From positions 1 to 64,000 of the forward strand of contig NZ_JAGPXY010000031.1 in NCBI RefSeq assembly GCF_018070325.1: a stretch of 64,000 nt of DNA, given 5' to 3'. Positions 8,732-16,417 of this stretch are shown here, one piece after another. The translations under genes were made by a program, and so were the position numbers. The notes below the pieces were generated by a model. The model saw only the letters and a list, made by a program, of their open reading frames with translations, searched no databases and was not told the origin of the DNA. Position 1 is the first letter of the stretch; every line of letters starts with the position of its first letter. Source of the DNA: Micromonospora sp. H61 (GTDB lineage Bacteria; Actinomycetota; Actinomycetes; Mycobacteriales; Micromonosporaceae).

Positions 8732-9781
8732 TCAGCCCTCCCGCTGCTGACGGAGGTTGCGGATCTGGTAGATCACGACCGGGATGACCAGGATGAAGAG
8801 GAAGACCGCGAGCGCGGAACCCTGCCCGTTCTGGCCGTACCGGAACGCCTGGTTGTACATCTCGCTGGCGATCACGCTGGTGTCGTAGTTGCCGTTCGTC
8901 GAGGTCCGGACGATGTCGAAGACCTTGAGCGTGGCGATGGTGAGGGTCACCACCACGACGATCAGCGCGGGCCGGATGCTCGGCATGGTGATCTGCCAGA
9001 ACATCTGCCACGGGCTGACGCCGTCGAGCCGGGCGGCTTCGACGATGTCGCCGGGGATCGCCTTGATCGCTGCGGAGAGCACCACCATGGCGAAACCGGC
9101 CTGGATCCAGACCATGATGACGATCAGCAGCAGCGTGTTCAGTGGCGATTCGAGCAGCCACTGCTTGGGCTCACCGCCGAGGCTGACCACGATCTGGTTG
9201 AGCAGACCGATCTGATCGCCGTCGCCCCGGTAGGCGTAGACGAACTTCCAGATGATGCTGGCGCCGACGAAGGAGATGGCCATCGGCAGGAAGATCAGTG
9301 ACTTGGCCACCGCCTCGAACCGGGCCTTGTCCACCAGTACGGCGTAGATCAGGCCGAACCCGGTCGCCACCAGCGGGACCAGGAGCACCCAGACCAGGGT
9401 GTTGATCAGGACCCGGAAGATCGAGTCGTCGGAGAACATCCAGCCGTAGTTGCGCAACCCCACCCAGTTGGTGCTGGTCCCATCCATCAGGGAGAGCAGC
9501 GTGGTGCGGATGGCCGGTACGACCAGGCCGATGACGAGCAGCAGCAGCGTCGGCAGCAGGAAGAAGAACGCGAAGAGCCCTTCCCTCTGCTTGCGTCGGC
9601 GGGGCAGCGGGCCCCCGCCTACGGAGGCAGCGATGAGCTGCGCCTCCCGCCGGCGGGCGAACCAGGCCGGCACCACGTCGAGCAGCAGTAGGAGACCACC
9701 CACCACCAGCACGAAGGCGACCAGCCCGTACATCAGCATGAGGAGCTTCGGCTGCTGATCGGCGAAGTCGAACTCCATCAA
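8732..9781 (-). CDS. Carbohydrate ABC transporter permease (MalF type)
   Basis: A 349-residue membrane protein. An unusual extra N-terminal segment (MLMYGLVAFVLVVGGLLLLL) precedes the usual six-helix permease core, which carries the EAA loop VEAARLDGVSPWQMFWQIT at ~250-270. It forms the channel with the downstream permease and takes sugar from the lipoprotein encoded upstream. A hairpin separates it from the binding-protein gene. A ribosome binding site (GGAAGGGAGG) precedes the ATG. Confidence 0.94.
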   Translation of the reverse strand: MMEFDFADQQPKLLMLMYGLVAFVLVVGGLLLLLDVVPAWFARRREAQLIAASVGGGPLPRRRKQREGLFAFFFLLPTLLLLVIGLVVPAIRTTLLSLMDGTSTNWVGLRNYGWMFSDDSIFRVLINTLVWVLLVPLVATGFGLIYAVLVDKARFEAVAKSLIFLPMAISFVGASIIWKFVYAYRGDGDQIGLLNQIVVSLGGEPKQWLLESPLNTLLLIVIMVWIQAGFAMVVLSAAIKAIPGDIVEAARLDGVSPWQMFWQITMPSIRPALIVVVVTLTIATLKVFDIVRTSTNGNYDTSVIASEMYNQAFRYGQNGQGSALAVFLFILVIPVVIYQIRNLRQQREG

Positions 9782-9806
9782 CCCTCCCTTCCGGGTCCAC
9801 CTCGGC

Positions 9807-9842
9807 CGGTGGCCCGGGCCGCGAACGCGGACCGGGCCACCG
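9807..9842 (-). terminator. Intercistronic hairpin between binding protein and first permease
   Basis: Outer 11-bp stem (9807-9817 with 9832-9842) with an inner 5-bp CCGCG/CGCGG stem. Hairpins here in other maltose operons keep binding-protein mRNA more abundant than permease mRNA; the same is inferred. Confidence 0.6.
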
Positions 9843-9848
9843 CCGGGA

Positions 9849-11195
9849 TCACTTAGGCCAGCTGCTCTCGATGCCCTGGAGCACCGGGGCGGTCGCCTTG
9901 CCGTTCAGCCACTCGACCATGCCCTTCCAGAACGTCCCCGCGCCGACGGCGGCCGGCATCAGGTCGGATCCGTCGAAGCGGAACGTGCCCGTCTTGTCCT
10001 GGAGGATCTGGACGGAGAGCTTGTCGATCGGGCTGGCGACGTTGGCGATGTCCAGCTTGTTGTTCGCCGTGACCCAGTTGCCGAGCTTCGCGCGGCTGTT
10101 CACGTACTCGGCGGAGACCAGGTAGGTCTGCACCGCCTGGACCTCGGGACGGTCGGCGTAGCCGACGACGAACTCGCCAGCGCCCAGCACCGGCTTGCCC
10201 TTGGCCGGGTCGATGGCCGGGAGGTAGAAGGCGAACGCGTCGCCGTCCTCGGCCACCTTGGTGCCCTCGGGGAACTGGTTGGCGTAGAACGACGCCTGTC
10301 GGTGCATCGCGCACTTGCCGGTGGTCACCGGCAGGCCCGCCTCCTGGAAGGCGGTGGTGGTGATGCTCTTGACGCCGCCGAAGCCGCCGTTCATGTACTT
10401 GTCGTTCTTGAGGATGCTGCCGGCGCGGTCAACCGCGTCGACGACCTTCGGGTCGTTGAACGGGATGGCGTGGGTGGTCCACTGGTCGTAGACCTCGGGG
10501 CCGCCCGTCCGCAGCAGCACGTCCTCGATCCAGTCGGTGGCCGGCCAGCCGGTGGCGTCACCGGACTCGACGCCCGCGCACCACGGCTTCGTGCCGCTGG
10601 CGGCGATCTTGTCGCTCAGGGCGATGAGCTGGTCCCAGGTGGTCGGGACCTCCCAGCCCTTCTCCTTGAACGTCTTCGGCGAGTACCAGACGAAGGACTT
10701 CACGTTGGCGCCGAGCGGCACGCCGTAGAGCGTCCCGTTGACGGTGCCGTACTTCAGCCAGTCGGCCGGCATGTTCTGCTCGGCGAGGGCCTTGGTGTCG
10801 GCGCTCAGGTTCTTCAGCTTGCCGGCGTCCGCGAAGCGCTTCACCAGGCCCGGCTGCGGCACGAAGGCGATGTCGGGCGCGTTGCCACCGTCGACCCGGA
10901 CGGGGAGCTGCGCCTCGAACTCGCCGCTGCCCTCGTAGTCGATCTCGATGCCGGTGCAGTCGGTGAACTGCGACCACGACCGCTCCAGCAGGTCGGCCTC
11001 GGCGTCACGGATGGACGCGTAGATGGAGACCTTCTTGCCGTCGTGGCCCTCGTACTTGTCGTATGCGGCGCACTCCGCGGAGCCCGCGTTGTTGCTCTTC
11101 TTGTCGTCGCCGGTACCGCAGGCGGTGGCGCTGAGCGCCAGCCCGAGTACACCGGCGATCACGAAGGCCTGGCGTGGTCTGGTAAAGACCGCCAT
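9849..11195 (-). CDS. Extracellular sugar-binding lipoprotein (MalE type)
   Basis: Substrate-binding component of the ABC importer, 448 residues. The signal peptide ends in a lipobox LSATAC, placing the lipidated Cys near residue 26, so the mature protein is anchored to the outer face of the membrane. The body shows family-1 solute-binding features (WSQFTDCTGIEIDYEGSGEF, NAPDIAFVPQPG, WGVPLGANVKSFVWYS-like stretch). ATG 11195 is chosen because AGGAAGGAGG lies just upstream; a longer reading has no support. First gene of the operon, 70 nt downstream of a LacI-type operator. Maltodextrin is the probable ligand given the GH13 partner. Confidence 0.93.
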   Translation of the reverse strand: MAVFTRPRQAFVIAGVLGLALSATACGTGDDKKSNNAGSAECAAYDKYEGHDGKKVSIYASIRDAEADLLERSWSQFTDCTGIEIDYEGSGEFEAQLPVRVDGGNAPDIAFVPQPGLVKRFADAGKLKNLSADTKALAEQNMPADWLKYGTVNGTLYGVPLGANVKSFVWYSPKTFKEKGWEVPTTWDQLIALSDKIAASGTKPWCAGVESGDATGWPATDWIEDVLLRTGGPEVYDQWTTHAIPFNDPKVVDAVDRAGSILKNDKYMNGGFGGVKSITTTAFQEAGLPVTTGKCAMHRQASFYANQFPEGTKVAEDGDAFAFYLPAIDPAKGKPVLGAGEFVVGYADRPEVQAVQTYLVSAEYVNSRAKLGNWVTANNKLDIANVASPIDKLSVQILQDKTGTFRFDGSDLMPAAVGAGTFWKGMVEWLNGKATAPVLQGIESSWPK

Positions 11196-11264
11196 GCCGT
11201 CCTCCTTCCTAGCCGGCGCGGTCGTGCTGGTGACCCGTCGCCGGTCCGATTGGGCGTGCACACA

Positions 11265-11278
11265 TGTAAGCGCTTGCA
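11265..11278. promoter_or_regulatory. LacI-type operator upstream of malE-like gene
   Basis: TGTAAGCGCTTGCA is a near-perfect palindrome around AAGCGCTT, the core of LacI/GalR-family operators. It lies 70 bp before the binding-protein start codon and is the only such core seen in this operon. Confidence 0.65.
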
Positions 11279-11449
11279 TCCGGCCCGGGTCCACCCCCTG
11301 TCAGACACGAGCGAGTAACAATCCGGAAACCTGCGGGCTGCCCTGGTGGGCGCGCTCCCCCGGGACAAGCTGGGGACTCTTTCGAAGAGTGACGATATCT
11401 GTCAGGCTGAGGGCACCGGATCGAAGGTTTTCGACATAGGAGGAGCTGT

Positions 11450-12223
11450 ATGCGAAAGCGGTGGATCAGCCTGCTGGTGACGGGTCTCTTCGTCGGGGGA
11501 GCGCTGGTGCCGGCGACCCCGGCGATGGCCGCGCCGACCTTCAAGGTGCCGTTCCCGTGCGGCCAGTCCTGGTCCGGGCAGACCCGGTCGGACCACAGCC
11601 CGGCGTACGCCGTCGACTTCAACCGCACCGACGATCAGGGTGACCCGGTGGTGGCGAGCGCCCCCGGCACCGTCGACCGGGTTACCGACCTCGGCGGCAC
11701 CAGCTACGGCAAATACGTCAGAATCAACCACGGGGGCGGTTACAGCACCTACTACGCGCACCTCAACGGCTTCAACGTCTCGGTCGGGCAGACGGTCGGG
11801 TACGGCAAGGTGCTCGGCTGGGTCGGCACCACCGGCGGATCGACCGGCCCCCACCTGCACTACGAGCAGCGCCTCAACGGCGCCGACATCCAGGTCCGCT
11901 TCAACGGCACCCTCGCGCTCTACTGGGGCAGCAAGAGCTACACCAGTAACAACGGGTGCTCCTCGGGCAGCGGCAACGGCACCGTCGACACCAGCGGCAC
12001 GCCACTGACCGTCCGCTCCGGCCCCGGCACCGGGTACGCCTCGGTGGGCACCGTCGCCGACGGCACCCGGGTGACCATCGCCTGCCAGACCAGTGGCACC
12101 ACTGTCACCGGCACGTACGGCACCAGCTCGATCTGGGACCGGATCGGCTCCGGCCGCTACATCGCCGACGCGTACGTGTACACCGGCTCCGACGGCTACA
12201 TCCCGGGCGTGCCCCGCTGCTGA
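11450..12223 (+). CDS. Secreted M23 (LytM) peptidase with C-terminal SH3 domain
   Basis: A 257-residue secreted peptidoglycan endopeptidase. Residues 1-28 are a Sec signal peptide ending PAMA|AP. The M23 domain (about 30-165) has the zinc ligands His49 and Asp56 (HSPAYAVD) and His137, with the companion His135, in HLHYE. A bacterial SH3 domain follows (about 180-257: LTVRSGPGTGYASVG), likely for wall binding. The C-terminus ends on a Cys. AGGAGG lies before the ATG. It stands alone and ends at a bidirectional terminator shared with tspO. No active-site change is visible, so activity is expected. Confidence 0.92.
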   Translation: MRKRWISLLVTGLFVGGALVPATPAMAAPTFKVPFPCGQSWSGQTRSDHSPAYAVDFNRTDDQGDPVVASAPGTVDRVTDLGGTSYGKYVRINHGGGYSTYYAHLNGFNVSVGQTVGYGKVLGWVGTTGGSTGPHLHYEQRLNGADIQVRFNGTLALYWGSKSYTSNNGCSSGSGNGTVDTSGTPLTVRSGPGTGYASVGTVADGTRVTIACQTSGTTVTGTYGTSSIWDRIGSGRYIADAYVYTGSDGYIPGVPRC

Positions 12224-12235
12224 CCCGGTGACGGC

Positions 12236-12271
12236 CACGGTCCCCGGCGGGCACCCCCGCCGGGGACCGTG
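12236..12271. terminator. Bidirectional terminator between M23 peptidase and tspO
   Basis: Perfect 16-bp stem (12236-12251 with 12256-12271) with a 4-nt loop between convergent genes. Confidence 0.85.
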
Positions 12272-12274
12272 CGG

Positions 12275-12769
12275 TCAGTTGTTCAGCTGCCAGATCGACA
12301 GGTTCAACGCGGCGGCGAAGGTGACCCAGGCCCAGTACGGCAGCAGCAGCGCCGTCGCCACCCGGGACACCCGGGCGAACAGCACCACGGTCAGGCCGAT
12401 CGCCAGCCACATCAGCACGATCTCGGCGAACGCCAGACCGTACTGCCCGGCGCCGAAGAACAGCGGGGTCCAGATCGCGTTGAGCACGAGTTGGGCCATC
12501 CAGGCCCAGAGGGCGGGGGAGAAGCCGACCCGGCGCCAGACCAGCCAGCCGGCCACCGCGATCAGCGCGTAGAGCAGTGACCAGACCGGGCCGAACAGCC
12601 ACGACGGCGGTGCCCAGCCGGGCTGCCGCAGGTTCGCGTACTCCTCGGTGGTGCCCTGCACGCCCAGCCCGCCGATCGCGGCCGCCACGAAGACCGCCGC
12701 CGCGAAACCGGCGAGGGCCCACCACGCTCGCCGCCCGGAGGTCGCCGGCGCGTCCTGAGATATCTCCAT
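12275..12769 (-). CDS. tspO: TspO/MBR family membrane protein
   Basis: A 164-residue protein with five hydrophobic helices and the TspO hallmarks: NLRQPGWAPPSWLFGPVWSLLY near residues 45-68 (shown in part) and WAWMAQLVLNAIWTPLFF near 105. TspO proteins bind tetrapyrroles and cholesterol-like ligands and are linked to stress and photosensory responses. ATG 12769 is used; upstream in-frame codons would extend it by 23 residues without family support. The start codon lies between two copies of a 10-bp palindromic motif (12757-12783), hinting at direct transcriptional control. Confidence 0.9.
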   Translation of the reverse strand: MEISQDAPATSGRRAWWALAGFAAAVFVAAAIGGLGVQGTTEEYANLRQPGWAPPSWLFGPVWSLLYALIAVAGWLVWRRVGFSPALWAWMAQLVLNAIWTPLFFGAGQYGLAFAEIVLMWLAIGLTVVLFARVSRVATALLLPYWAWVTFAAALNLSIWQLNN

Positions 12770-12783
12770 GGTCGAGATATTTC
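12757..12783. promoter_or_regulatory. Paired palindromic motif over the tspO start
   Basis: GAGATATCTC (12757-12766) is a perfect 10-bp palindrome, and GAGATATTTC (12774-12783) repeats it with one change on the other side of the tspO ATG. AT-rich palindromes are rare in this GC-rich DNA, so a regulator site is plausible. The protein is unknown. Confidence 0.45.
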
Positions 12784-12941
12784 CTCTCGGGGTCGGCTCA
12801 AACCGCCGAGCGGGAGGGCGGTTCACCGGGCCGGCCACCCACGAAAAAGCGCCGGGATCGCCACGGCCGGTGCTTCTGTCGGGAGGACGAAGCTCCGGTC
12901 GCGGCGACCCCGGCGGGTCCCGTTGTCAAGGCGTATGAGCG

Positions 12942-13085
12942 CTAATTGAAGATGCTGACACCACCCGGGCCGACCAACAGCCCGACGACGATGAGGACGA
13001 TGCCCCACAGGATCTGCCGGCGGAACAGCGCGAGGATGCCGGCGACCACGAGTACGACTGCGAGAATCCAGAGAATCAGCTCCAT
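12942..13085 (-). CDS. GPGG-motif small membrane protein
   Basis: A 47-residue protein: a first hydrophobic helix (LILWILAVVLVVAGILALF), a short RRQ turn, a second helix (WGIVLIVVGLLV) and the C-terminal motif GPGGVSIF that defines this small actinobacterial family. Function is unknown. It overlaps the last 10 nt of the metallophosphoesterase gene, so it is probably translated by coupling as the last member of the four-gene minus-strand unit beginning at 14719. Too short for many gene callers but the family match is clear. Confidence 0.85.
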   Translation of the reverse strand: MELILWILAVVLVVAGILALFRRQILWGIVLIVVGLLVGPGGVSIFN

Positions 13086-13852
13086 GACCTCTGACTACCC
13101 GACTGGCCGATCGGGGAAACCTGGTCGGTGTCGAGTTGATCGCCAACGTGAAAGACGCTGTACGCCTGCTTGATCACCGGGTGCGCGACGTTGCGGACGC
13201 GTACCCCGCCGGGGGTCGTGCCGCGCTCGGTGCCGGCGTGCGCGTGCCCGTGCACGGCCAGCGCCGTGGGCGCCGAGTCGATCGCCTGCCCCAACTGGTA
13301 CGACCCCAGGAACGGGTAGATCTCCAACGGCTCGCCGGCCAGCGTGTCCGGCACCGGCGAGTAGTGGGTGAGCGCGACCAGCATGTCGCAGTCCAGTGAG
13401 CGCAGCGCCGCACCGAGACGGTCCGCGCTGTCGGTGGTGGTCCGCACGAAGGCCTTCATCTCCGGCTCGCCGAAGTCACTGGCACACCGCCCGGCGAACC
13501 CGCCGCCGAAGCCCTTGACGCCGGCGATGCCGAGCCGGCCACCGGCGCAGTCCAGCACGACGCCGTTGCCCTCGAGCACTGTGATGCCCGCGTCCTCCAG
13601 CACCTTGACCACCTGTGGCACCTGGTCGCACTGGTGGTCGTGGTTGCCCAGCACTGTCACCACCGGTACGGCCAACCCACCGAACTCCTCTGCCACGCAG
13701 CGCGCCTCGGCCTCGGTGCCGTGCCGGGTCAGGTCCCCGGCCAGCAGCAGCACATCGGCGCACTCCGGCAGTTCCTCCAACGCCGGTCGGAACCGGCCGA
13801 CCACGTCCTCGTCCAGATGCACGTCGCCCACAGCGGCAATCCGGATCACCAT
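13076..13852 (-). CDS. Calcineurin-like metallophosphoesterase
   Basis: A 258-residue cytoplasmic phosphoesterase. The metal-binding motifs appear in order: GDVHLD (~9-14), GDLTRHG (~39-45), GNHDH (~69-73), and the C-terminal GHAHAG (~203-208); a His near 168 (THYSP) completes the site. The substrate is not deducible. A GGAGGTTCC precedes the ATG. It follows the BON-domain gene by 10 nt and overlaps the small membrane protein gene, consistent with one operon. Confidence 0.9.
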   Translation of the reverse strand: MVIRIAAVGDVHLDEDVVGRFRPALEELPECADVLLLAGDLTRHGTEAEARCVAEEFGGLAVPVVTVLGNHDHQCDQVPQVVKVLEDAGITVLEGNGVVLDCAGGRLGIAGVKGFGGGFAGRCASDFGEPEMKAFVRTTTDSADRLGAALRSLDCDMLVALTHYSPVPDTLAGEPLEIYPFLGSYQLGQAIDSAPTALAVHGHAHAGTERGTTPGGVRVRNVAHPVIKQAYSVFHVGDQLDTDQVSPIGQSGSQRSWS

Positions 13853-13862
13853 GGAACCTCCC

Positions 13863-14138
13863 TCAGGGCAGTTGCTCGATCTCCGTGGGCGCTTGGGCGC
13901 GGATCACCCCGATGTCGCTGGTGACCGGCACGTCCGGGAAGCGCTCGGACACCCGACGCAGGATCTCCTCCCGCCGGTGCGGACTCTCCACCTCGCCGTA
14001 GAGCACGAGGGCGCGTTCCCGTCGAACCACTGTGATCCCCTGTTCGGCGACGGCGGGGTCCTCGACGAGCAACCGTTGGATCTCCGCCTCGACGTACTCG
14101 TCAGGTGGCCCGGCGTCGATGTCGCGATGGTGGGTCAC
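13863..14138 (-). CDS. BON-domain protein
   Basis: A 91-residue soluble protein consisting mainly of a BON (OsmY-like) domain: EAEIQRLLVEDPAV, a strand pair ITVVRRERALVLYGEVESPHRREEI, and a final segment on VTSDIGVI. BON domains are thought to bind membranes or small ligands; no signal peptide is present here. The ATG overlaps the stop of the nucleotidyltransferase gene (ATGA, 14135-14138), indicating translational coupling. Its specific role is unknown. Confidence 0.82.
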   Translation of the reverse strand: MTHHRDIDAGPPDEYVEAEIQRLLVEDPAVAEQGITVVRRERALVLYGEVESPHRREEILRRVSERFPDVPVTSDIGVIRAQAPTEIEQLP

Positions 14139-14719
14139 GATGTCCCCTCTCCTGGCTGGGTGCCGGCGGCCGGCACCACCTCCAGCCGGTCCAGCAGCAC
14201 CAGGAACGCCTCGGCGTACGGCGAGTGCTGCGTCTCCTTGCGTACCCGTTCCCAGTCGATCTGCTCCCGCAGCGAGCGGGCCAGCGGGAGCCCGCGGGCG
14301 AAGTCGCAGTAGTGCTGGGAGAAGCTGAGCAGTTTGTGCACCATCAGCTGGGTCGCGGACAGCACCGGCATGCGAATCGCGTCCACCGGTCGGATGACCG
14401 TGTCGGTGAACGTCTCCTCGGTGACCGGTGTCTCGATCGGCCGGTGGATCAGGTCCACCATCCGGTCGTCGTCGAACACCTTCACCAGCCAGTCCTCCGG
14501 TGGACGCTCGGCGACGAAGCCGGCGGCCACCAGGGCTTCCAGTGCCTCTTCCACGTCGGCCTCCCGAATCAGGAAGTCGACGTCGTGATCGCTGGAGTGG
14601 CCTCCGTGGGCGTAGACCGCGAAGCTGCCGCCCAGGGCGAACGGAATTTCGGACTGCTTGAGCACGGCGGCGACCTTCTTGAGGGTGTGCACAAGACTCT
14701 CGTCTCCGCGCTCAGCCAT
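14135..14719 (-). CDS. Nucleotidyltransferase-superfamily protein
   Basis: A 194-residue protein with the nucleotidyltransferase signature: LGGSFAVYAHG (~29-39, the GG/S motif) followed by DHDVDFLI (~44-51) providing two catalytic acidic residues; a third Asp lies near DLIH. Such proteins include antitoxin-type MNT enzymes and uncharacterised housekeeping members. No toxin-like partner (HEPN) is adjacent, so a toxin-antitoxin reading is not supported. GGAGGAACCAG precedes the ATG. First gene of a four-gene unit with BON, metallophosphoesterase and GPGG genes. Confidence 0.8.
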   Translation of the reverse strand: MAERGDESLVHTLKKVAAVLKQSEIPFALGGSFAVYAHGGHSSDHDVDFLIREADVEEALEALVAAGFVAERPPEDWLVKVFDDDRMVDLIHRPIETPVTEETFTDTVIRPVDAIRMPVLSATQLMVHKLLSFSQHYCDFARGLPLARSLREQIDWERVRKETQHSPYAEAFLVLLDRLEVVPAAGTQPGEGTS

Positions 14720-14870
14720 CTGGTTCCTCCGTCGTCGTGTTGGTGGACCGGCGGTTGGATTTCAAACTCCGGTACCCGGCATTCCGGTCGTCCACACCTG
14801 CTGGTGTCTCGGTCGGGCGTCAACAGGGATGAAGCACCACAAACCTCGCGGACCAGGTGCGTGGGTCGGA

Positions 14871-14876
14871 TAACCT
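14871..14876 (+). promoter_or_regulatory. -10 box for a leaderless tmk-like mRNA
   Basis: TAACCT ends 7 nt before the GTG at 14884, so transcription would begin at or next to the start codon. Confidence 0.5.
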
Positions 14877-14883
14877 GTGGAGA

Positions 14884-15570
14884 GTGGCCAGATCATCGGG
14901 GATGCGACGACGCAAGGCCCGATTGCGCACCGTCGCCCTGATCGGGATCGACGGTTCGGGCAAGACCACTCAGGCACACCGGCTGGCCGACGCGCTGAAC
15001 GCCGCCGGACGCCCCGCCACCTACCGCCGCAACGCCAGTGGCCGCCGCTGGCTCGGCCGGCTCGCCCAACGCCTCGGCCGGCCGGACGCGCAACGGCTCG
15101 TCGGTCGTGACGGCGTGCTGGCCGTGGAGTCGGTGCTGCGCTGGCTGGCCATCGCCATCGCCCTGATCAGCTGTCTGCTCACCGGCCGGACGGCGGTGAT
15201 GGACCGCTACTCGGCCTGCCAGTACGCGAGCATCCGGGCGCACGGCGGGCAGCGCTGGGAGCGGCTCGCCCGGGCCGGCTACCGGCTGTTCCCGACGCCG
15301 CAGGTGACCTTCCTGCTCGCCGTCGACCCGGCGGAGGCGTACCGGCGCATCGAGGAACGCGGCACCGACCACGAGACGATGGGGTGGCTGACCGCCGCCG
15401 ACACCGCCTACCGGGCACTGCCCGAGTACCCCAGCTTCGTGCTGGTGGACGCGGGCCGCCCGGCCGAGGAGGTGACCGAGCAGATCCAGGCGCACCTGGA
15501 GACGTGGTTACCGTCGTCCGCCTCGGGTGGAGAGGACGTCGGCCCGGTGGTGGCTCAGGCCCGCCCGTAG
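14884..15570 (+). CDS. Thymidylate kinase-like P-loop kinase
   Basis: A 228-residue protein of the dTMP kinase family, which would phosphorylate dTMP to dTDP. It has the P-loop GIDGSGKTT near residues 22-30, the DRYS motif (the DR(Y) substrate-binding element) near 107, and a lid-like region YRRIEERGTDHE near 158. A hydrophobic stretch LAIAIALISCLL near residues 90-101 is unusual for Tmk and suggests a specialised member rather than the essential housekeeping enzyme. The GTG start is preferred because a TAACCT box lies 7 nt upstream; ATG 14902 is the alternative. The 3' end overlaps the convergent SDR gene by 16 bp. Confidence 0.8.
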   Translation: MARSSGMRRRKARLRTVALIGIDGSGKTTQAHRLADALNAAGRPATYRRNASGRRWLGRLAQRLGRPDAQRLVGRDGVLAVESVLRWLAIAIALISCLLTGRTAVMDRYSACQYASIRAHGGQRWERLARAGYRLFPTPQVTFLLAVDPAEAYRRIEERGTDHETMGWLTAADTAYRALPEYPSFVLVDAGRPAEEVTEQIQAHLETWLPSSASGGEDVGPVVAQARP

Positions 15571-16247
15571 ACCGGCACTGTGGCACCACTGGTCGGGGCG
15601 GAATCCGCCGACGCGAGGAACCGGATCACCGGCGCGATCTCGGCCGGGGTGACCCAGCGGGAATGGTCGGCGTCGGGCTGGGCCGCCCGGTTCGCCGGAG
15701 TGTCGATGACGCTGGGCAGCACTGTGTTGCAGCGCACGTTCTGCGACCGGTACTCGACAGCTACCGCGTTGGCGAAGGCCAGCACCGCCGCCTTGGCCGT
15801 CGAGTAGCCGGCCGCGCCGCGGAACGGGGCGACCGCCGCGCGGGCCGAGACGCAGACCACCGCGCCGCCGCCGGACGCCACCAGGTGCGGGAGCGCGGCC
15901 TGGGTGACCAGGTAGGTCGGCCGCAGGTTGACGGCGAGCATCCGCTCGAACTCCTCGACCGGGGTCTCGTGCACCAACCCGCCGCTGGCGTACCCCCCGA
16001 CGAGGTTGACCACCGCGCGCAGCGGCGCCGCCGGTTCGCCGGCCGCGGCCTCGACCGCCTGCGCCGCGCCCGCCGGCTCGCCCAGGTCCGCGACCACGCG
16101 GACCAGTCCGGCCGCCGCCGGCTCCGACCCGGGCCGGGTTTTCCGCTCCGGTACGACCACCCGCCAGCCCGCCTCGGCGAACGCGGTCACGACCGCCCCG
16201 CCAAGGCCCCCGAACCCCCCGGTAACCAACACGCTGCCCAGTCCCAT
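15555..16247 (-). CDS. Short-chain dehydrogenase/reductase
   Basis: A 230-residue Rossmann oxidoreductase. The cofactor motif TGGFGGLGG (residues ~8-16), NLVGG (NNAG equivalent, ~82-86), the catalytic Ser (CVSARAA, ~132) and YSTAK (~146-150) are all present in order. Substrate is unknown. ATG 16247 is chosen because the Rossmann strand starts right there and a TAGCGT box lies 7 nt upstream (leaderless). It shares its upstream region with a divergent epimerase gene; an 18-bp-arm inverted repeat lies between the two promoters. Confidence 0.88.
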   Translation of the reverse strand: MGLGSVLVTGGFGGLGGAVVTAFAEAGWRVVVPERKTRPGSEPAAAGLVRVVADLGEPAGAAQAVEAAAGEPAAPLRAVVNLVGGYASGGLVHETPVEEFERMLAVNLRPTYLVTQAALPHLVASGGGAVVCVSARAAVAPFRGAAGYSTAKAAVLAFANAVAVEYRSQNVRCNTVLPSVIDTPANRAAQPDADHSRWVTPAEIAPVIRFLASADSAPTSGATVPVYGRA

Positions 16248-16254
16248 ACGCCCC

Positions 16255-16260
16255 ACGCTA
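16255..16260 (-). promoter_or_regulatory. -10 box for a leaderless SDR mRNA
   Basis: On the minus strand TAGCGT (16260-16255) is followed by 7 nt and then the ATG at 16247. Confidence 0.5.
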
Positions 16261-16302
16261 GTGCCCCCCACGCCCCTGCGCGCCCCTCCGCCCGCCTCCG
16301 TC

Positions 16303-16357
16303 GATCATGAAGTTGTTGCCGTGACACGCCGATCCGAGTGGCAACAACTTCATGATC
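16303..16357. repeat. Intergenic inverted repeat B, 18-bp perfect arms
   Basis: Arms at 16303-16320 and 16340-16357 are perfect reverse complements (both end in GATC at the outside) separated by 19 nt. It lies between two divergent genes. Same layout as repeats A, C and D but unrelated arm sequence. Confidence 0.85.
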
Positions 16358-16417
16358 ACGGTCTGCCGTCGGCAGAGCGGCTGGGTTGTTCGGAGCTGGG
16401 GGGAGCAGGATCGGCGG

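Noticed and set aside
14135..14719. Toxin-antitoxin (MNT/HEPN) pair
   Set aside because: The nucleotidyltransferase-like gene has no HEPN or other toxin-like neighbour; adjoining genes are BON and phosphoesterase.
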